From NCBI GenBank assembly GCA_003158415.1, contig PMJA01000286.1, positions 1-7,807 of the forward strand: a stretch of DNA of 7,807 nucleotides. The letters run 5' to 3'. Positions within the stretch are counted from its first letter, which is position 1. The number at the start of each line of letters is the position of its first letter. Shown here piece after piece: positions 1 to 6,294 of the stretch. The DNA is from Methylobacter sp. GTDB taxonomy: Bacteria > Pseudomonadota > Gammaproteobacteria > Methylococcales > Methylomonadaceae. Both the position numbers and the translations under genes were made by a program. Under the pieces are notes generated by a model. The model saw only the letters and a program-made list of their open reading frames with translations, was not told the origin of the DNA and made no database searches.

Positions 1-1320
1 CCAAACCCTATAAATCGCCAACCACCAAGAAGGCATAAAGCTGATTTTCAGATAAATAACCGGATAAAGGCTCTGATTGACTCAATTTCCCCAGAATCTT
101 TAGTAGAAAAATCAGATATCAACACAGCCAACTGGCTTCCTGAATTTCAAAAAATACTTGACGAGAACAAAGAAATTAGAGAACAGATAGAGCGTAGCTC
201 GATGAATCCGCCTAGTGGCACACCGTCGCTCGAACGACTTCTCTATTTGAAAACCAGTGAATACTTAACGCAAGAAGAGTCGGATGAGTTGGCAAAAAAG
301 ATATGGGGAAACCAAATAACCCAACAAACTTTGCCCAATACAGGTCTACGCCCTCATGCTTTACTTCTCCTGCCTGCACCAGATGCAGAACAAGCCAAGG
401 AGCTAGTATGCCACCATTTGTATGAGTATGAAGAAGATATTTTGACGAATACCCAGAGAGAGTTGCTCATCTACCCGTCTCCGGTAATTGATTGCGCCGT
501 CCGGCTCTTTGAGGGTATGGCGAATGCTGCGGCCAATGAGGCAACACGCCTGTTCCCAACACCAGAACAGGCATTAGCATTGTTTGATCGATTGATGGTG
601 TGGCGACCACAAATAGAAAAGGATAGCTTTTTTGGCACTACCAATAGTGCTAGAAAACAATTGATAGATAGCATCGGCAACGCACTTTCCTATGCAATTG
701 CGCCTGTACTAACTAATGAAGCGAAAACCGTTGAGCGATTTGAGCAATTAAAGGTATTTTATGAAGAAGTCGAAGAGGCGTTCTTCGCGATACCCGCCTT
801 CGTTTATTTTGCGCCGATTAACGAATGCATTGCGACCACTGTTGAAAAAAGCATCCGAAAATCCTTGCAAAGCCGTGACGAACGCGAAGTGTGTTATGCA
901 GCGATAGCTTTGCAAAAATGGATGGAGCTATCAGCGGCGGCAAGCCAGTTACAACTCAACCATCTGATTTCGAATTTAATTATCATTATCGAATCAGGCC
1001 GCACTGTGGGATTGCAACAGCTACTTTTGGTTGCAGGTGAACTATTCAAAAAACAATTGCTATCCGAAGATCAAGTCGCAACACTGATAGAAGCTATACC
1101 GAATATCTTTAACGCAGCAGACTACACCAATATTGAACCTAACTGCCAGGAAGCCATTAATGCATCCAGCATTCGAGAGGCATGTGTAAAAGTGGCTAAT
1201 ACACTTGTCAGCCAGCATCCACAAGACCAAGCCCTACAAGGTTTGCTTAAAGAATCCAAAACGGATGCTCTTCCAGAGGTTCGTTTTGCGATGGAATCCC
1301 AATTAACCATTAACAGATAA
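1..1320 (+). CDS. Unrecognised helix-rich protein, 5' end outside the window; possible transposon cargo
   Basis: The frame is open from base 1 to the TAA at 1318-1320, giving 439 visible residues. The first in-frame ATG is at 202 but has no ribosome binding site, and the 67 codons before it read as ordinary protein, so the gene most likely starts upstream of the window. I do not recognise the family. The visible part appears mostly alpha-helical. It has a basic start, a Leu/Glu-rich stretch just after codon 68 (SLERLLYLKTSEYLTQEESD), then a short hydrophobic run (HALLLLPAPD). Many amphipathic helices of HEAT/ARM-like character follow, including a very hydrophobic one with LIIIIE. There is no signal peptide, membrane segment or Walker motif in the visible part. 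It could be the C-terminal scaffold or sensor region of a larger cargo protein; defence proteins are common cargo of Tn7-like elements, but nothing seen here proves that. It converges with the TnsE-like gene. Confidence 0.7.
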   Translation, partial: PNPINRQPPRRHKADFQINNRIKALIDSISPESLVEKSDINTANWLPEFQKILDENKEIREQIERSSMNPPSGTPSLERLLYLKTSEYLTQEESDELAKKIWGNQITQQTLPNTGLRPHALLLLPAPDAEQAKELVCHHLYEYEEDILTNTQRELLIYPSPVIDCAVRLFEGMANAAANEATRLFPTPEQALALFDRLMVWRPQIEKDSFFGTTNSARKQLIDSIGNALSYAIAPVLTNEAKTVERFEQLKVFYEEVEEAFFAIPAFVYFAPINECIATTVEKSIRKSLQSRDEREVCYAAIALQKWMELSAAASQLQLNHLISNLIIIIESGRTVGLQQLLLVAGELFKKQLLSEDQVATLIEAIPNIFNAADYTNIEPNCQEAINASSIREACVKVANTLVSQHPQDQALQGLLKESKTDALPEVRFAMESQLTINR

Positions 1321-1343
1321 GTGGATCTCACTATATTGTTTAC

Positions 1344-1528
1344 ATCAGGCGGGCATTCATATCTGTTATCTTGCGCGATTTCATTACACGATACTCAAAC
1401 ACCGACAAAACCCACCGGCTGAATGCCGCATTCAACTTGCTGTACAGGATTATACATTGGCCGAAGCATTGACCCAATAGTTCGGCTTGTCTCGCAGACA
1501 GGCATACCGACGACTTATTTCGTAATAA
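1344..1528 (+). pseudogene. Remnant of a small helix-turn-helix protein gene, frameshifted and with an in-frame stop
   Basis: Two neighbouring + strand frames join into one plausible small DNA-binding protein. The frame through 1350-1448 reads as RDFITRYSNTDKTHRLNAAF and on to NLLYR. The frame from about 1448 reads YTLAEALTQ, a TAG stop at 1478-1480, then FGLSRRQAYRRLIS and TAA. The pattern (a basic RLNAA helix, an AEAL helix, then FGLSRRQAYRRL as recognition helix) is typical of small helix-turn-helix proteins found in mobile elements. One frameshift near 1448, one internal stop and no good start codon mean it cannot make a whole protein. It lies between the ends of two convergent genes inside the accessory region. 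The exact family is not known to me. Confidence 0.45.
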
Positions 1529-1573
1529 AACGGCATTCCCACCATTCTTCACTGAAGTAACCGGTATAGGTCT

Positions 1574-3430
1574 TCAGGTGACTTTGTCTTTACTCTTTGA
1601 AATTTCTAACGCCAGATAAGCAGAACCAAAAACCTGTGTTACTCCAATGTTATGTAGTGCATTCAACACCGCTACCTCGCACGGCATCTGTTCATTGACG
1701 GCAGATCCATGTTTGAATGTGGCAGCTTTGCCAGGACACAGTCCTACTAGCTTGTTTACCACGCCTCTAACATTACGTATGCCGGATAGCATTTCTTGCA
1801 GACATGTCTCAAACTGACAATTGTCATTTGGCATGAACACTAAGCCCCTGAAGGATTCTTCGGCATCTTTAGGTGTTCCCTCATGATCCTTTTTCTTTCT
1901 TGGCTTCCTTTGAATCTCAAGGATGTAAATGGGAATTCCATTTGATATCAGCCGCGCGACTAAAACGCCCCGCATTTTGAGATTACTTTTGTCCAAGTAC
2001 GCCCAATTTCTGGCTTCATTATCGATTTCTTTTTTTTCATCCAGTGTGTCAAAAGGCTGTAATGCAATGAGTTTTGGCAGTTTACTCTCACTGAATTTAT
2101 CCTGAAAAGTAAACCAGTTTACGGACTGTATTAGGTCTGGCTGTTTTTCCATTAGGAACAACATAGCATTCCACATGTCTTGTAACATGCCTTTGGACTC
2201 CATGATCTGCCGAGCATGAATAGCAGCATAACCAACACCTTTCTCACTACTATAATTTTCGCCACTTGAAAATTCGGTAACATCCACTTCAGTGCGAGAG
2301 CCTGTCCCATCTTTTGCACGAGCTTTTCTTACGTCAATTACAACACGAGGATGCCCCAAAACTTCGAAATCTGAATCGTGTATCTCGATCATAGCAGTAT
2401 CGTGATCTGGTTCGGCATTACCCGTTAAATCTATTATTTCCGGTTGCGTTGATAATACCTTGTTTGGTATTCCAGCCCCTTCGTCGCCTGCTCCAGCTTC
2501 CTCGGTAGAATTATTAGCATTACTCATGTCATCCCTATCCCGTATGATAGGTACTCCTCCTGGATCACTACATCCAATGATTCGTAAGGCTAGGAAGGAT
2601 TGCTTGTCATCGAACCAAATACCTTGAACTTTAATCTCTGCGATCCCCGTAAACCAGGGCCCTACTTGAATAAAGAGAGGGGTTATTTTTTCAGGATCGT
2701 ATTCAAATTCAATCTGCGCATAAATGTTTTTCGCCTCCTTCTCTGTGTAAGAATCATATTTTGCGTGAGCAAGAAATATAACGTCTCCATTGACAAGACG
2801 CTTGCGTAATTTCACCTTCCATTTCCCCTCCTCTTCCTGTTCATCAATAGGAGCATATAAGCGACTATAATCTACGCTATTTTCTCCGTGCCATGGATAC
2901 GTTGCTAGAACTCGATTCAGCTCTTGGGAGCGTCCGTAACATCGTGAGAAGAATTCCATACAGGGGATAATCAGTTTACCGCCTGTTGGTAATCTAAATT
3001 CAATAAGCCAGTTTTTATCTTTATGGTATCTGATTGGGTGTATGCTTTGCGGGTATGGCGGTTTAAGGCCTTTCTCACAAGACTCATGAAGCGAATTAAA
3101 CTTCCATGAATCGTTAGTAAAATCGACCGTAAACGTCCAAGTATCAAAAATTGCTTCTGAACGGCACACACCATCTTTCCAAACTGTGCCTATTCTAACT
3201 TGACCAAGTGCCGTGAGCGGGATCTTACGAATAATTATATCGTCTGACAGATTACCAGCAGACAATTCCCTGAAAGCCACTACAGCATTAGGCTGTGATT
3301 CAGCCATATGATTTTTATAAAGACCGCAGTACCACCATGCCATCCATTCAGTATCATTATCCCTAAGATTGCATTTAAGTCTGACTTCGTTATAAATTTT
3401 ATTGATTTTGTAATTAAGGGGGATGGACAT
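1574..3430 (-). CDS. Probable TnsE-like transposition targeting protein (divergent)
   Basis: The 618-residue protein compares with 538 in Tn7 TnsE. TnsE directs Tn7 to replicating, often conjugal, DNA by binding DNA with a recessed 3' end and the sliding clamp. From memory of the Tn7 protein I see the same layout. A short IP-x-x-E helix lies at residues 155-171 (IPCMEFFSRCYGRSQEL), followed by a segment IKVQGIWFDDKQSFLALRII at 266-285, comparable to LHVKGRSSNEDKDYLVEEIV in Tn7. A long acidic, Ser/Gly-rich linker runs from about 297 to 400. The C-terminal domain has WFTF near 439, the strand pair MRGVLVARLISNGIPIYILE at 486-505 (Tn7: RVIKAVGVQRNGSEFVLLE), a basic RKPRKKK at 508-514, and GIRNVRGVV then KHGS near the end. 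Overall identity is low, so a new family with the same fold is possible. No Walker or DDE motif is visible. It starts 289 bases inside the transposon end and reads inward. No Shine-Dalgarno sequence precedes the ATG. Confidence 0.55.
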   Translation of the reverse strand: MSIPLNYKINKIYNEVRLKCNLRDNDTEWMAWWYCGLYKNHMAESQPNAVVAFRELSAGNLSDDIIIRKIPLTALGQVRIGTVWKDGVCRSEAIFDTWTFTVDFTNDSWKFNSLHESCEKGLKPPYPQSIHPIRYHKDKNWLIEFRLPTGGKLIIPCMEFFSRCYGRSQELNRVLATYPWHGENSVDYSRLYAPIDEQEEEGKWKVKLRKRLVNGDVIFLAHAKYDSYTEKEAKNIYAQIEFEYDPEKITPLFIQVGPWFTGIAEIKVQGIWFDDKQSFLALRIIGCSDPGGVPIIRDRDDMSNANNSTEEAGAGDEGAGIPNKVLSTQPEIIDLTGNAEPDHDTAMIEIHDSDFEVLGHPRVVIDVRKARAKDGTGSRTEVDVTEFSSGENYSSEKGVGYAAIHARQIMESKGMLQDMWNAMLFLMEKQPDLIQSVNWFTFQDKFSESKLPKLIALQPFDTLDEKKEIDNEARNWAYLDKSNLKMRGVLVARLISNGIPIYILEIQRKPRKKKDHEGTPKDAEESFRGLVFMPNDNCQFETCLQEMLSGIRNVRGVVNKLVGLCPGKAATFKHGSAVNEQMPCEVAVLNALHNIGVTQVFGSAYLALEISKSKDKVT

Positions 3431-3670
3431 GTGAAATTGTAATAATCAAGTTTTTAGAACACCAAACGGATGTCCTTCACTGTTGATTGTATACACAAAG
3501 GATGAAGCATCAAACTCATTCCTAAATCACAACGTCATCTTTGATGATGACCGGTTTATATTGTCCAGCACAAAGCTTTGCAAAATTGAAATATTAGTTT
3601 CGGATAAAGTCGTAAGTGGAACCCGAAGTAAGAAGAAAATTACAGCTCAGCTCTCAATAAATTCGGCTTT
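3431..3670. other. Gene-poor stretch between the TnsE-like gene and the transposon terminus
   Basis: I see no convincing gene here. It must carry the promoter of the TnsE-like gene. On the minus strand TATACAAT, about 50 bases upstream of the ATG, and TTACAAT just upstream of the ATG are -10-like, but neither has a good -35 at the right distance. An inverted repeat GTCATC (3534-3539) / GATGAC (3546-3551) could be an operator or chance. Tn7-like ends often contain further degenerate TnsB sites in the first 100-150 bases; AGTCGTAAGTGGAACCCGAA near 3609-3628 matches the repeat unit below at only 11 of 20 positions and is not claimed. Confidence 0.4.
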
Positions 3671-3710
3671 TGTCGCATCTATTTCCCAAATGTCGCATCT
3701 ATTTCCCAAA
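3671..3710 (-). repeat. Two perfect abutting 20-base repeats, probable TnsB-binding sites
   Basis: TGTCGCATCTATTTCCCAAA occurs at 3671-3690 and again, identical, at 3691-3710. After one extra A the next TGTC begins at 3712 but runs into the transposon terminus. Read from the terminus inward (minus strand) the unit is TTTGGGAAATAGATGCGACA. Tn7 end sites, which I recall as GACAAAATAGTTGGGAACTG, share the GACA motif, an AATAG block and a GGGAA block, though in another order. Arrays of about 20-base sites at the ends are a hallmark of Tn7-like and Tn402-like elements. In Tn7 the right end has overlapping sites and the left end spaced ones; two abutting copies resemble the right-end type. Confidence 0.65.
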
Positions 3711-3711
3711 A

Positions 3712-3719
3712 TGTCAACA
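3712..3719 (-). repeat. Transposon terminus TGTTGACA
   Basis: On the minus strand the element begins TGTTGACA directly after the last ComM codon (GAA, 3722-3720). Tn7-like elements end in TGT...ACA. The next two codons of the interrupted comM frame are TGT TGA, so the terminus adds one cysteine and a stop. The base-exact boundary is inferred from where ComM similarity stops; the other end would confirm it. Confidence 0.65.
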
Positions 3720-4034
3720 TTCGTAGTATTTAAGGTTAGCCGTCGGGATTTGTCCCGATGCCGCCAAAATCCCCAAAGCGATAGCTAAATCGAAACGACC
3801 GCCTTCTTTGGGTAAATCAGCGGGCCCCAGATTGACGGTGATCCGCTGGGCGGGAAATTCAAAACGGGAGTTTAATATCGCGCCGCGCACCCGGTCTTTG
3901 CTTTCTTTAACCGCCGTTTCCGGCAAACCGACGATATTGAGCGCAGGCAAGCCGTTAGCCACATGCACCTCAACCGTTACCAGCGGGGCTTCTATGCCTG
4001 AGCGCCCCCTGCTGTAGATAACCGCTAAGCCCAT
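3714..4034 (-). pseudogene. comM: 5' fragment of comM (YifB, Mg-chelatase-like AAA+ helicase), interrupted by the transposon
   Basis: ComM is a hexameric AAA+ branch-migration helicase that helps integrate incoming single-stranded DNA during natural transformation. The fragment has 105 genuine codons out of about 500 in the family. It holds the N-terminal Lon-C/ChlI-like domain with TVEVHVANGLPALNIVGLPE (20-39), KESKDRVRGAI (43-53) and PADLPKEGGRFDLAIALGIL (71-90), and it stops at LKYYE. E. coli continues there as YELVGELALTG. The Walker A, Walker B and remaining AAA+ parts are missing, so this copy cannot work as a helicase. The ATG at 4032-4034 lies 15 bases after the ubiK stop, so the two are probably co-transcribed. 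Bases 3714-3719 belong to the transposon and give the last codon plus TGA. The 3' fragment should lie beyond the other end of the element. Confidence 0.9.
3720..3724. repeat. Presumed 5-base target site, TTCGT
   Basis: Tn7-like elements duplicate 5 bases of target. TTCGT (ACGAA on the comM strand) is the comM sequence that touches the terminus. Only one copy is in the window, so the duplication is inferred. Confidence 0.35.
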
Positions 4035-4049
4035 GATACTTATGAACAG

Positions 4050-4310
4050 TTACAATTCGGCCTTGTTAAGCACGCTCTGCTCCATTTCAGACACGCGCTT
4101 TTCCAGGTCTTCCAGTTTTGAGCGGGTTTTTGCCAAAACCAGCTTTTGCACTTCAAATTCTTCACGAGTAACCAAATCCAGCTTACCCAACGCACCTTGT
4201 AAGATAGCCTGGAAGGTTTTTTCCAGATCGTCTTTCAGGTTACTCAGACCGGGAGGAATGGCGCCCGCCAATCGGCTGGCAATATCATCTATAGCTTTAG
4301 GATCAAACAT
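4050..4310 (-). CDS. ubiK: Ubiquinone biosynthesis accessory factor UbiK (YqiC/BMFP family)
   Basis: UbiK is a small protein that binds membrane lipid and, with UbiJ, supports the soluble ubiquinone biosynthesis complex under aerobic conditions. The 86 residues match the family in length and pattern. The start MFDPKAIDDIASRLAGAIPP is the typical amphipathic, membrane-associating helix. LKDDLEKTFQAILQGALGKL follows (25-44), then the family's LVTREEF turn (46-52). A C-terminal coiled coil at about 53-81 (VQKLVLAKTRSKLEDLEKRV, then SEMEQS) is known in relatives to make trimers. There is no signal peptide or membrane segment. A weak GTGAG lies 8 bases before the ATG. The pairing ubiK-comM is common in gammaproteobacteria, and the gene is intact although its downstream partner is cut. 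An 80-base gap separates it from the aldehyde dehydrogenase, enough for its own promoter. Confidence 0.9.
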   Translation of the reverse strand: MFDPKAIDDIASRLAGAIPPGLSNLKDDLEKTFQAILQGALGKLDLVTREEFEVQKLVLAKTRSKLEDLEKRVSEMEQSVLNKAEL

Positions 4311-4390
4311 TTTCGAATCTCACATTGTTAAAAAATTGTCGGTAGGTTACAACGCTTAGCAGTTCAACCTATTTGTGCAGTGGTATTGGG

Positions 4391-5911
4391 TTAGAAAAAA
4401 CCTAAGGGATTAATATCGTAACTAACCAGCATGTTTTTGGTTTGCTGGTAATGATCGAGCATCATTTTATGGGTTTCACGACCGATGCCGGATTTTTTAT
4501 AGCCCCCGAAAGCGGCATGAGCGGGATAATGATGATAACAATTGATCCACACCCGTCCCGCCTGAATACCTCGCCCCATACGGTAGGCGCGGTTTATATC
4601 GCGTGTCCAGAGGCCCGCGCCCAAACCGAATTGGGTATCGTTAGCTATCGCCAGAGCTTCCGCTTCATCGGTGAAGGTGGTCACCGAAATAACTGGGCCG
4701 AAAATTTCTTCCTGAAAGATTCGCATTTTATTGCCGCCTTTCATAATCGTCGGTTCGATATAAAAACCATCAGAGAATTCACCGCCCAACGATTCAACCC
4801 CGCCGCCGACCAACACTTCGGCGCCTTCATCCTTGCCGATTTGAACATAACTCAAAATCTTATCGAATTGTTGTTTAGAGGCTTGCGCACCTACCATCGT
4901 TTCCGTGTCCAAGGGGTTGCCGCGCTTGATCTGCCCGGATCGCGCAATGGCTTTAGCGATGAATTTTTCATAAATGGATTCCTGAATCAGCAAACGCGAA
5001 GGACAGGTACACACTTCGCCCTGATTAAAAAAGGCCATGACCGCGCCTTCTATACATTTGCTGACAAACGCGTCTTCCTGAGCCAGCACATCTTCAAAAA
5101 AGATGTTGGGCGATTTTCCGCCCAGCTCTACCGTGGAGGGAATAATATTTTCCGCCGCGCACTTTAAAATATGCGCGCCGACCGGCGTTGAGCCGGTGAA
5201 CGATATTTTTGCAATACGGGTACTGCTTGCCAAGGCTTGCCCGGCTTCCGCACCGTAACCGTTGACGATGTTGATAACGCCTGCGGGCAATAAATCGCCG
5301 ATCAACTCCATCAGCACCAGAATAGACGCGGGCGTTTGCTCGGCGGGCTTCATCACCACACAGTTGCCTGCCGCCAAGGCCGGTGCTAATTTCCAGCTCG
5401 CCATCAGCAAGGGAAAATTCCACGGAATGATCTGCCCGACCACGCCCAGCGGTTCATGGAAATGATAAGCCACTAGGTGCTCGTCAATTTCACCTAGGGA
5501 ACCTTCCTGAGCGCGTATACAGCTGGCGAAATAGCGGAAATGATCGGCCGCCAACGGCACGTCCGCAGCCAGTGTTTCGCGTACGGCTTTGCCGTTATCC
5601 CAGGTTTCGGCCACCGCCAACAGCTCAAGGTTGGCTTCGATGCGATCGGCGATTTTCAACAGGATATTCGACCGGGCCGCGACTGACGTTTTTCCCCAGG
5701 CCGCTTTCGCGGCATGCGCCGCATCCAATGCCAGTTCTATATCTTCAGCGGATGACCGGGGTATTTCACAAAATACTTTGCCGTTTACAGGACTTAAATT
5801 TTCAAAATACCGGCCTTTAACCGGGGCAAGCCAGTTACCGCCGATAAAATTACCATAACGGGATTTAAAGTGAACCTTACTGTCAGGTTGGTTGGGGGCG
5901 ATGTAAATCAT
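4391..5911 (-). CDS. NAD-dependent aldehyde dehydrogenase, AldB/ExaC/AcoD type
   Basis: This cytoplasmic enzyme oxidises aldehydes (acetaldehyde and similar) to carboxylic acids with NAD(P)+. It is complete at 506 residues, as usual for the group. The NAD-binding segment has [20 protein letters not shown] (161-180) with catalytic Asn165, then Lys188 in [10 protein letters not shown] and FTGSTPVG at 238-245. The general base Glu262 is in [14 protein letters not shown], and the catalytic cysteine is Cys301 in [15 protein letters not shown]. The EEIFGPV motif lies near 400, and the C-terminal [14 protein letters not shown] motif near 465-480 completes the fold. GEVCTCPSR and the late [20 protein letters not shown] are characteristic of AldB/ExaC rather than betaine-aldehyde or succinate-semialdehyde enzymes. 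The start at 5911 is supported by AGGAG six bases upstream. It is transcribed away from the ABC transporter genes and toward ubiK. Which aldehyde it serves in this host (from alcohol oxidation or stress) cannot be read from sequence. Confidence 0.95.
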   Translation of the reverse strand: MIYIAPNQPDSKVHFKSRYGNFIGGNWLAPVKGRYFENLSPVNGKVFCEIPRSSAEDIELALDAAHAAKAAWGKTSVAARSNILLKIADRIEANLELLAVAETWDNGKAVRETLAADVPLAADHFRYFASCIRAQEGSLGEIDEHLVAYHFHEPLGVVGQIIPWNFPLLMASWKLAPALAAGNCVVMKPAEQTPASILVLMELIGDLLPAGVINIVNGYGAEAGQALASSTRIAKISFTGSTPVGAHILKCAAENIIPSTVELGGKSPNIFFEDVLAQEDAFVSKCIEGAVMAFFNQGEVCTCPSRLLIQESIYEKFIAKAIARSGQIKRGNPLDTETMVGAQASKQQFDKILSYVQIGKDEGAEVLVGGGVESLGGEFSDGFYIEPTIMKGGNKMRIFQEEIFGPVISVTTFTDEAEALAIANDTQFGLGAGLWTRDINRAYRMGRGIQAGRVWINCYHHYPAHAAFGGYKKSGIGRETHKMMLDHYQQTKNMLVSYDINPLGFF

Positions 5912-5917
5912 TTCCTA

Positions 5918-5922
5918 CTCCT
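5918..5922 (-). promoter_or_regulatory. Ribosome binding site of the aldehyde dehydrogenase gene
   Basis: On the minus strand AGGAG stands six bases before the ATG at 5911-5909. It fixes the start, and its strength contrasts with the lack of such a site at the TnsE-like and permease genes. Confidence 0.7.
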
Positions 5923-6114
5923 GCCTAGATCAAGCTAGGACGTAACGCGTTAAGTACGGTGTATGTTCAGCATTATAAACCAAACGCTTTTTTAAAAACC
6001 TCAGGCTGCGCTAACTTAAGTCTTGTGCAGAAACTCCCGGAAAAAATAAACGAATAAATAGAACGGCATTATATTAGAATTTGGCAGCTGACAGCATAAT
6101 TGAAATTAATAAAG

Positions 6115-6145
6115 TTGAAATCGGCTTACACCTATCTTGTATAGT
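6115..6145 (+). promoter_or_regulatory. Possible sigma-70 promoter of the permease operon
   Basis: TTGAAA at 6115-6120 is followed after 19 bases by TATAGT at 6140-6145; GTATAG one base earlier gives spacing 18. A TG lies just upstream (TTGTATAGT). If used, transcription would start near 6152 and give a leader of about 200 bases that includes the hairpins. The spacing is not ideal. Confidence 0.3.
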
Positions 6146-6169
6146 ACCTCCCTAACGTTTTTACAATGC

Positions 6170-6211
6170 CCGAAACCCAGCGGTTGTGCAAACCTGCGCA
6201 AAACGTTTCGG
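6170..6211. repeat. Two-part hairpin (outer stem 7 bp, inner stem 7 bp)
   Basis: The outer stem CCGAAAC (6170-6176) / GTTTCGG (6205-6211) encloses an inner stem TTGTGCA (6184-6190) / TGCGCAA (6195-6201) with one G-T pair and loop AACC. Its last three bases are shared with the next hairpin, so the two cannot both close fully. Confidence 0.5.
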
Positions 6212-6233
6212 ACGGGGCAGCATACCCCGTCCG
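6209..6233. repeat. Nine-base-pair GC-rich hairpin
   Basis: CGGACGGGG (6209-6217) pairs perfectly with CCCCGTCCG (6225-6233) across the 7-base loop CAGCATA. No T-run follows on either strand, so a rho-independent terminator is unlikely. It may be a dispersed palindromic (REP/MITE-like) unit or a leader RNA structure. Confidence 0.55.
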
Positions 6234-6237
6234 GCTG

Positions 6238-6253
6238 AGCCCGGTAGCCCGGT
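6238..6253 (+). repeat. Tandem 8-base repeat AGCCCGGT x2
   Basis: AGCCCGGT at 6238-6245 is repeated at once at 6246-6253. The second copy runs into the third hairpin. Confidence 0.6.
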
Positions 6254-6267
6254 ACGCATCGCGTACC
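6251..6267. repeat. Perfect 7-bp hairpin GGTACGC-ATC-GCGTACC
   Basis: GGTACGC (6251-6257) and GCGTACC (6261-6267) flank a 3-base loop. Short palindromes of the form GGTRCGC...GCGYACC are, as I recall, dispersed in many copies in some bacterial genomes, which would make this a repeat element rather than a gene-specific signal. Copy number cannot be tested here. Confidence 0.55.
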
Positions 6268-6294
6268 TAAATCAATATCGGAAATTATGTCTTT

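Larger units (their letters stand above)
1..3719. mobile_element. One end of a Tn7-like transposon inserted in comM (other end outside the window)
   Basis: The right boundary is set by two independent observations. The ComM reading frame on the minus strand is intact down to the glutamate codon at 3722-3720. Directly after it the minus strand reads TGTTGACA, a Tn7-like terminus, followed inward by two perfect 20-base repeats that look like transposase binding sites. The first gene inward (1574-3430) resembles TnsE, a targeting protein of Tn7. Insertion of Tn7-like elements (Tn6022 and the AbaR islands) into comM is established in Acinetobacter. TTCGT at 3720-3724 would be the 5-base target duplication if the same bases flank the far end. 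The left end is not visible, so the extent to base 1 is inferred from the lack of chromosomal housekeeping genes and the AT-rich base use. No tnsA, tnsB, tnsC or tnsD-like gene lies in the window, so mobility cannot be judged. Confidence 0.72.

Noticed and set aside
202..1320. Complete gene starting at ATG 202
   Set aside because: The frame is open to the window edge, the upstream codons look coding and there is no ribosome binding site, so a truncated larger gene is more likely.
1552..1577. CTGAAG...CTTCAG as a terminator of the TnsE-like gene
   Set aside because: A six-base stem with a 14-base loop and no T-run.
3481..3500. Second TGTTGA motif inside the element (TGTTGATTGTATACACAAAG)
   Set aside because: It shares only six bases with the terminus and lacks the 20-base repeats, so an internal end is not supported.
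3671..3710. CRISPR-like direct repeats
   Set aside because: There are only two units and no spacer between them; position next to TGT...ACA explains them as transposase sites.
3483..3788. 101-codon + strand frame crossing the transposon end
   Set aside because: It starts with TTG, runs through both repeats and the terminus, and then into antisense comM; no protein would span that junction.
4442..5167. 241-codon + strand frame
   Set aside because: It is antisense to the aldehyde dehydrogenase, which is complete with all catalytic residues.
5924..5939. Inverted repeat CCTAG-ATCAAG-CTAGG upstream of the aldehyde dehydrogenase
   Set aside because: Five-base arms just upstream of the ribosome binding site are short enough to be chance; no operator can be named.
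6081..6100. TTGGCAGCTGACAGCAT as a sigma-54 promoter
   Set aside because: The -24 part fits (TGGCA) but no GC at the required -12 spacing follows.
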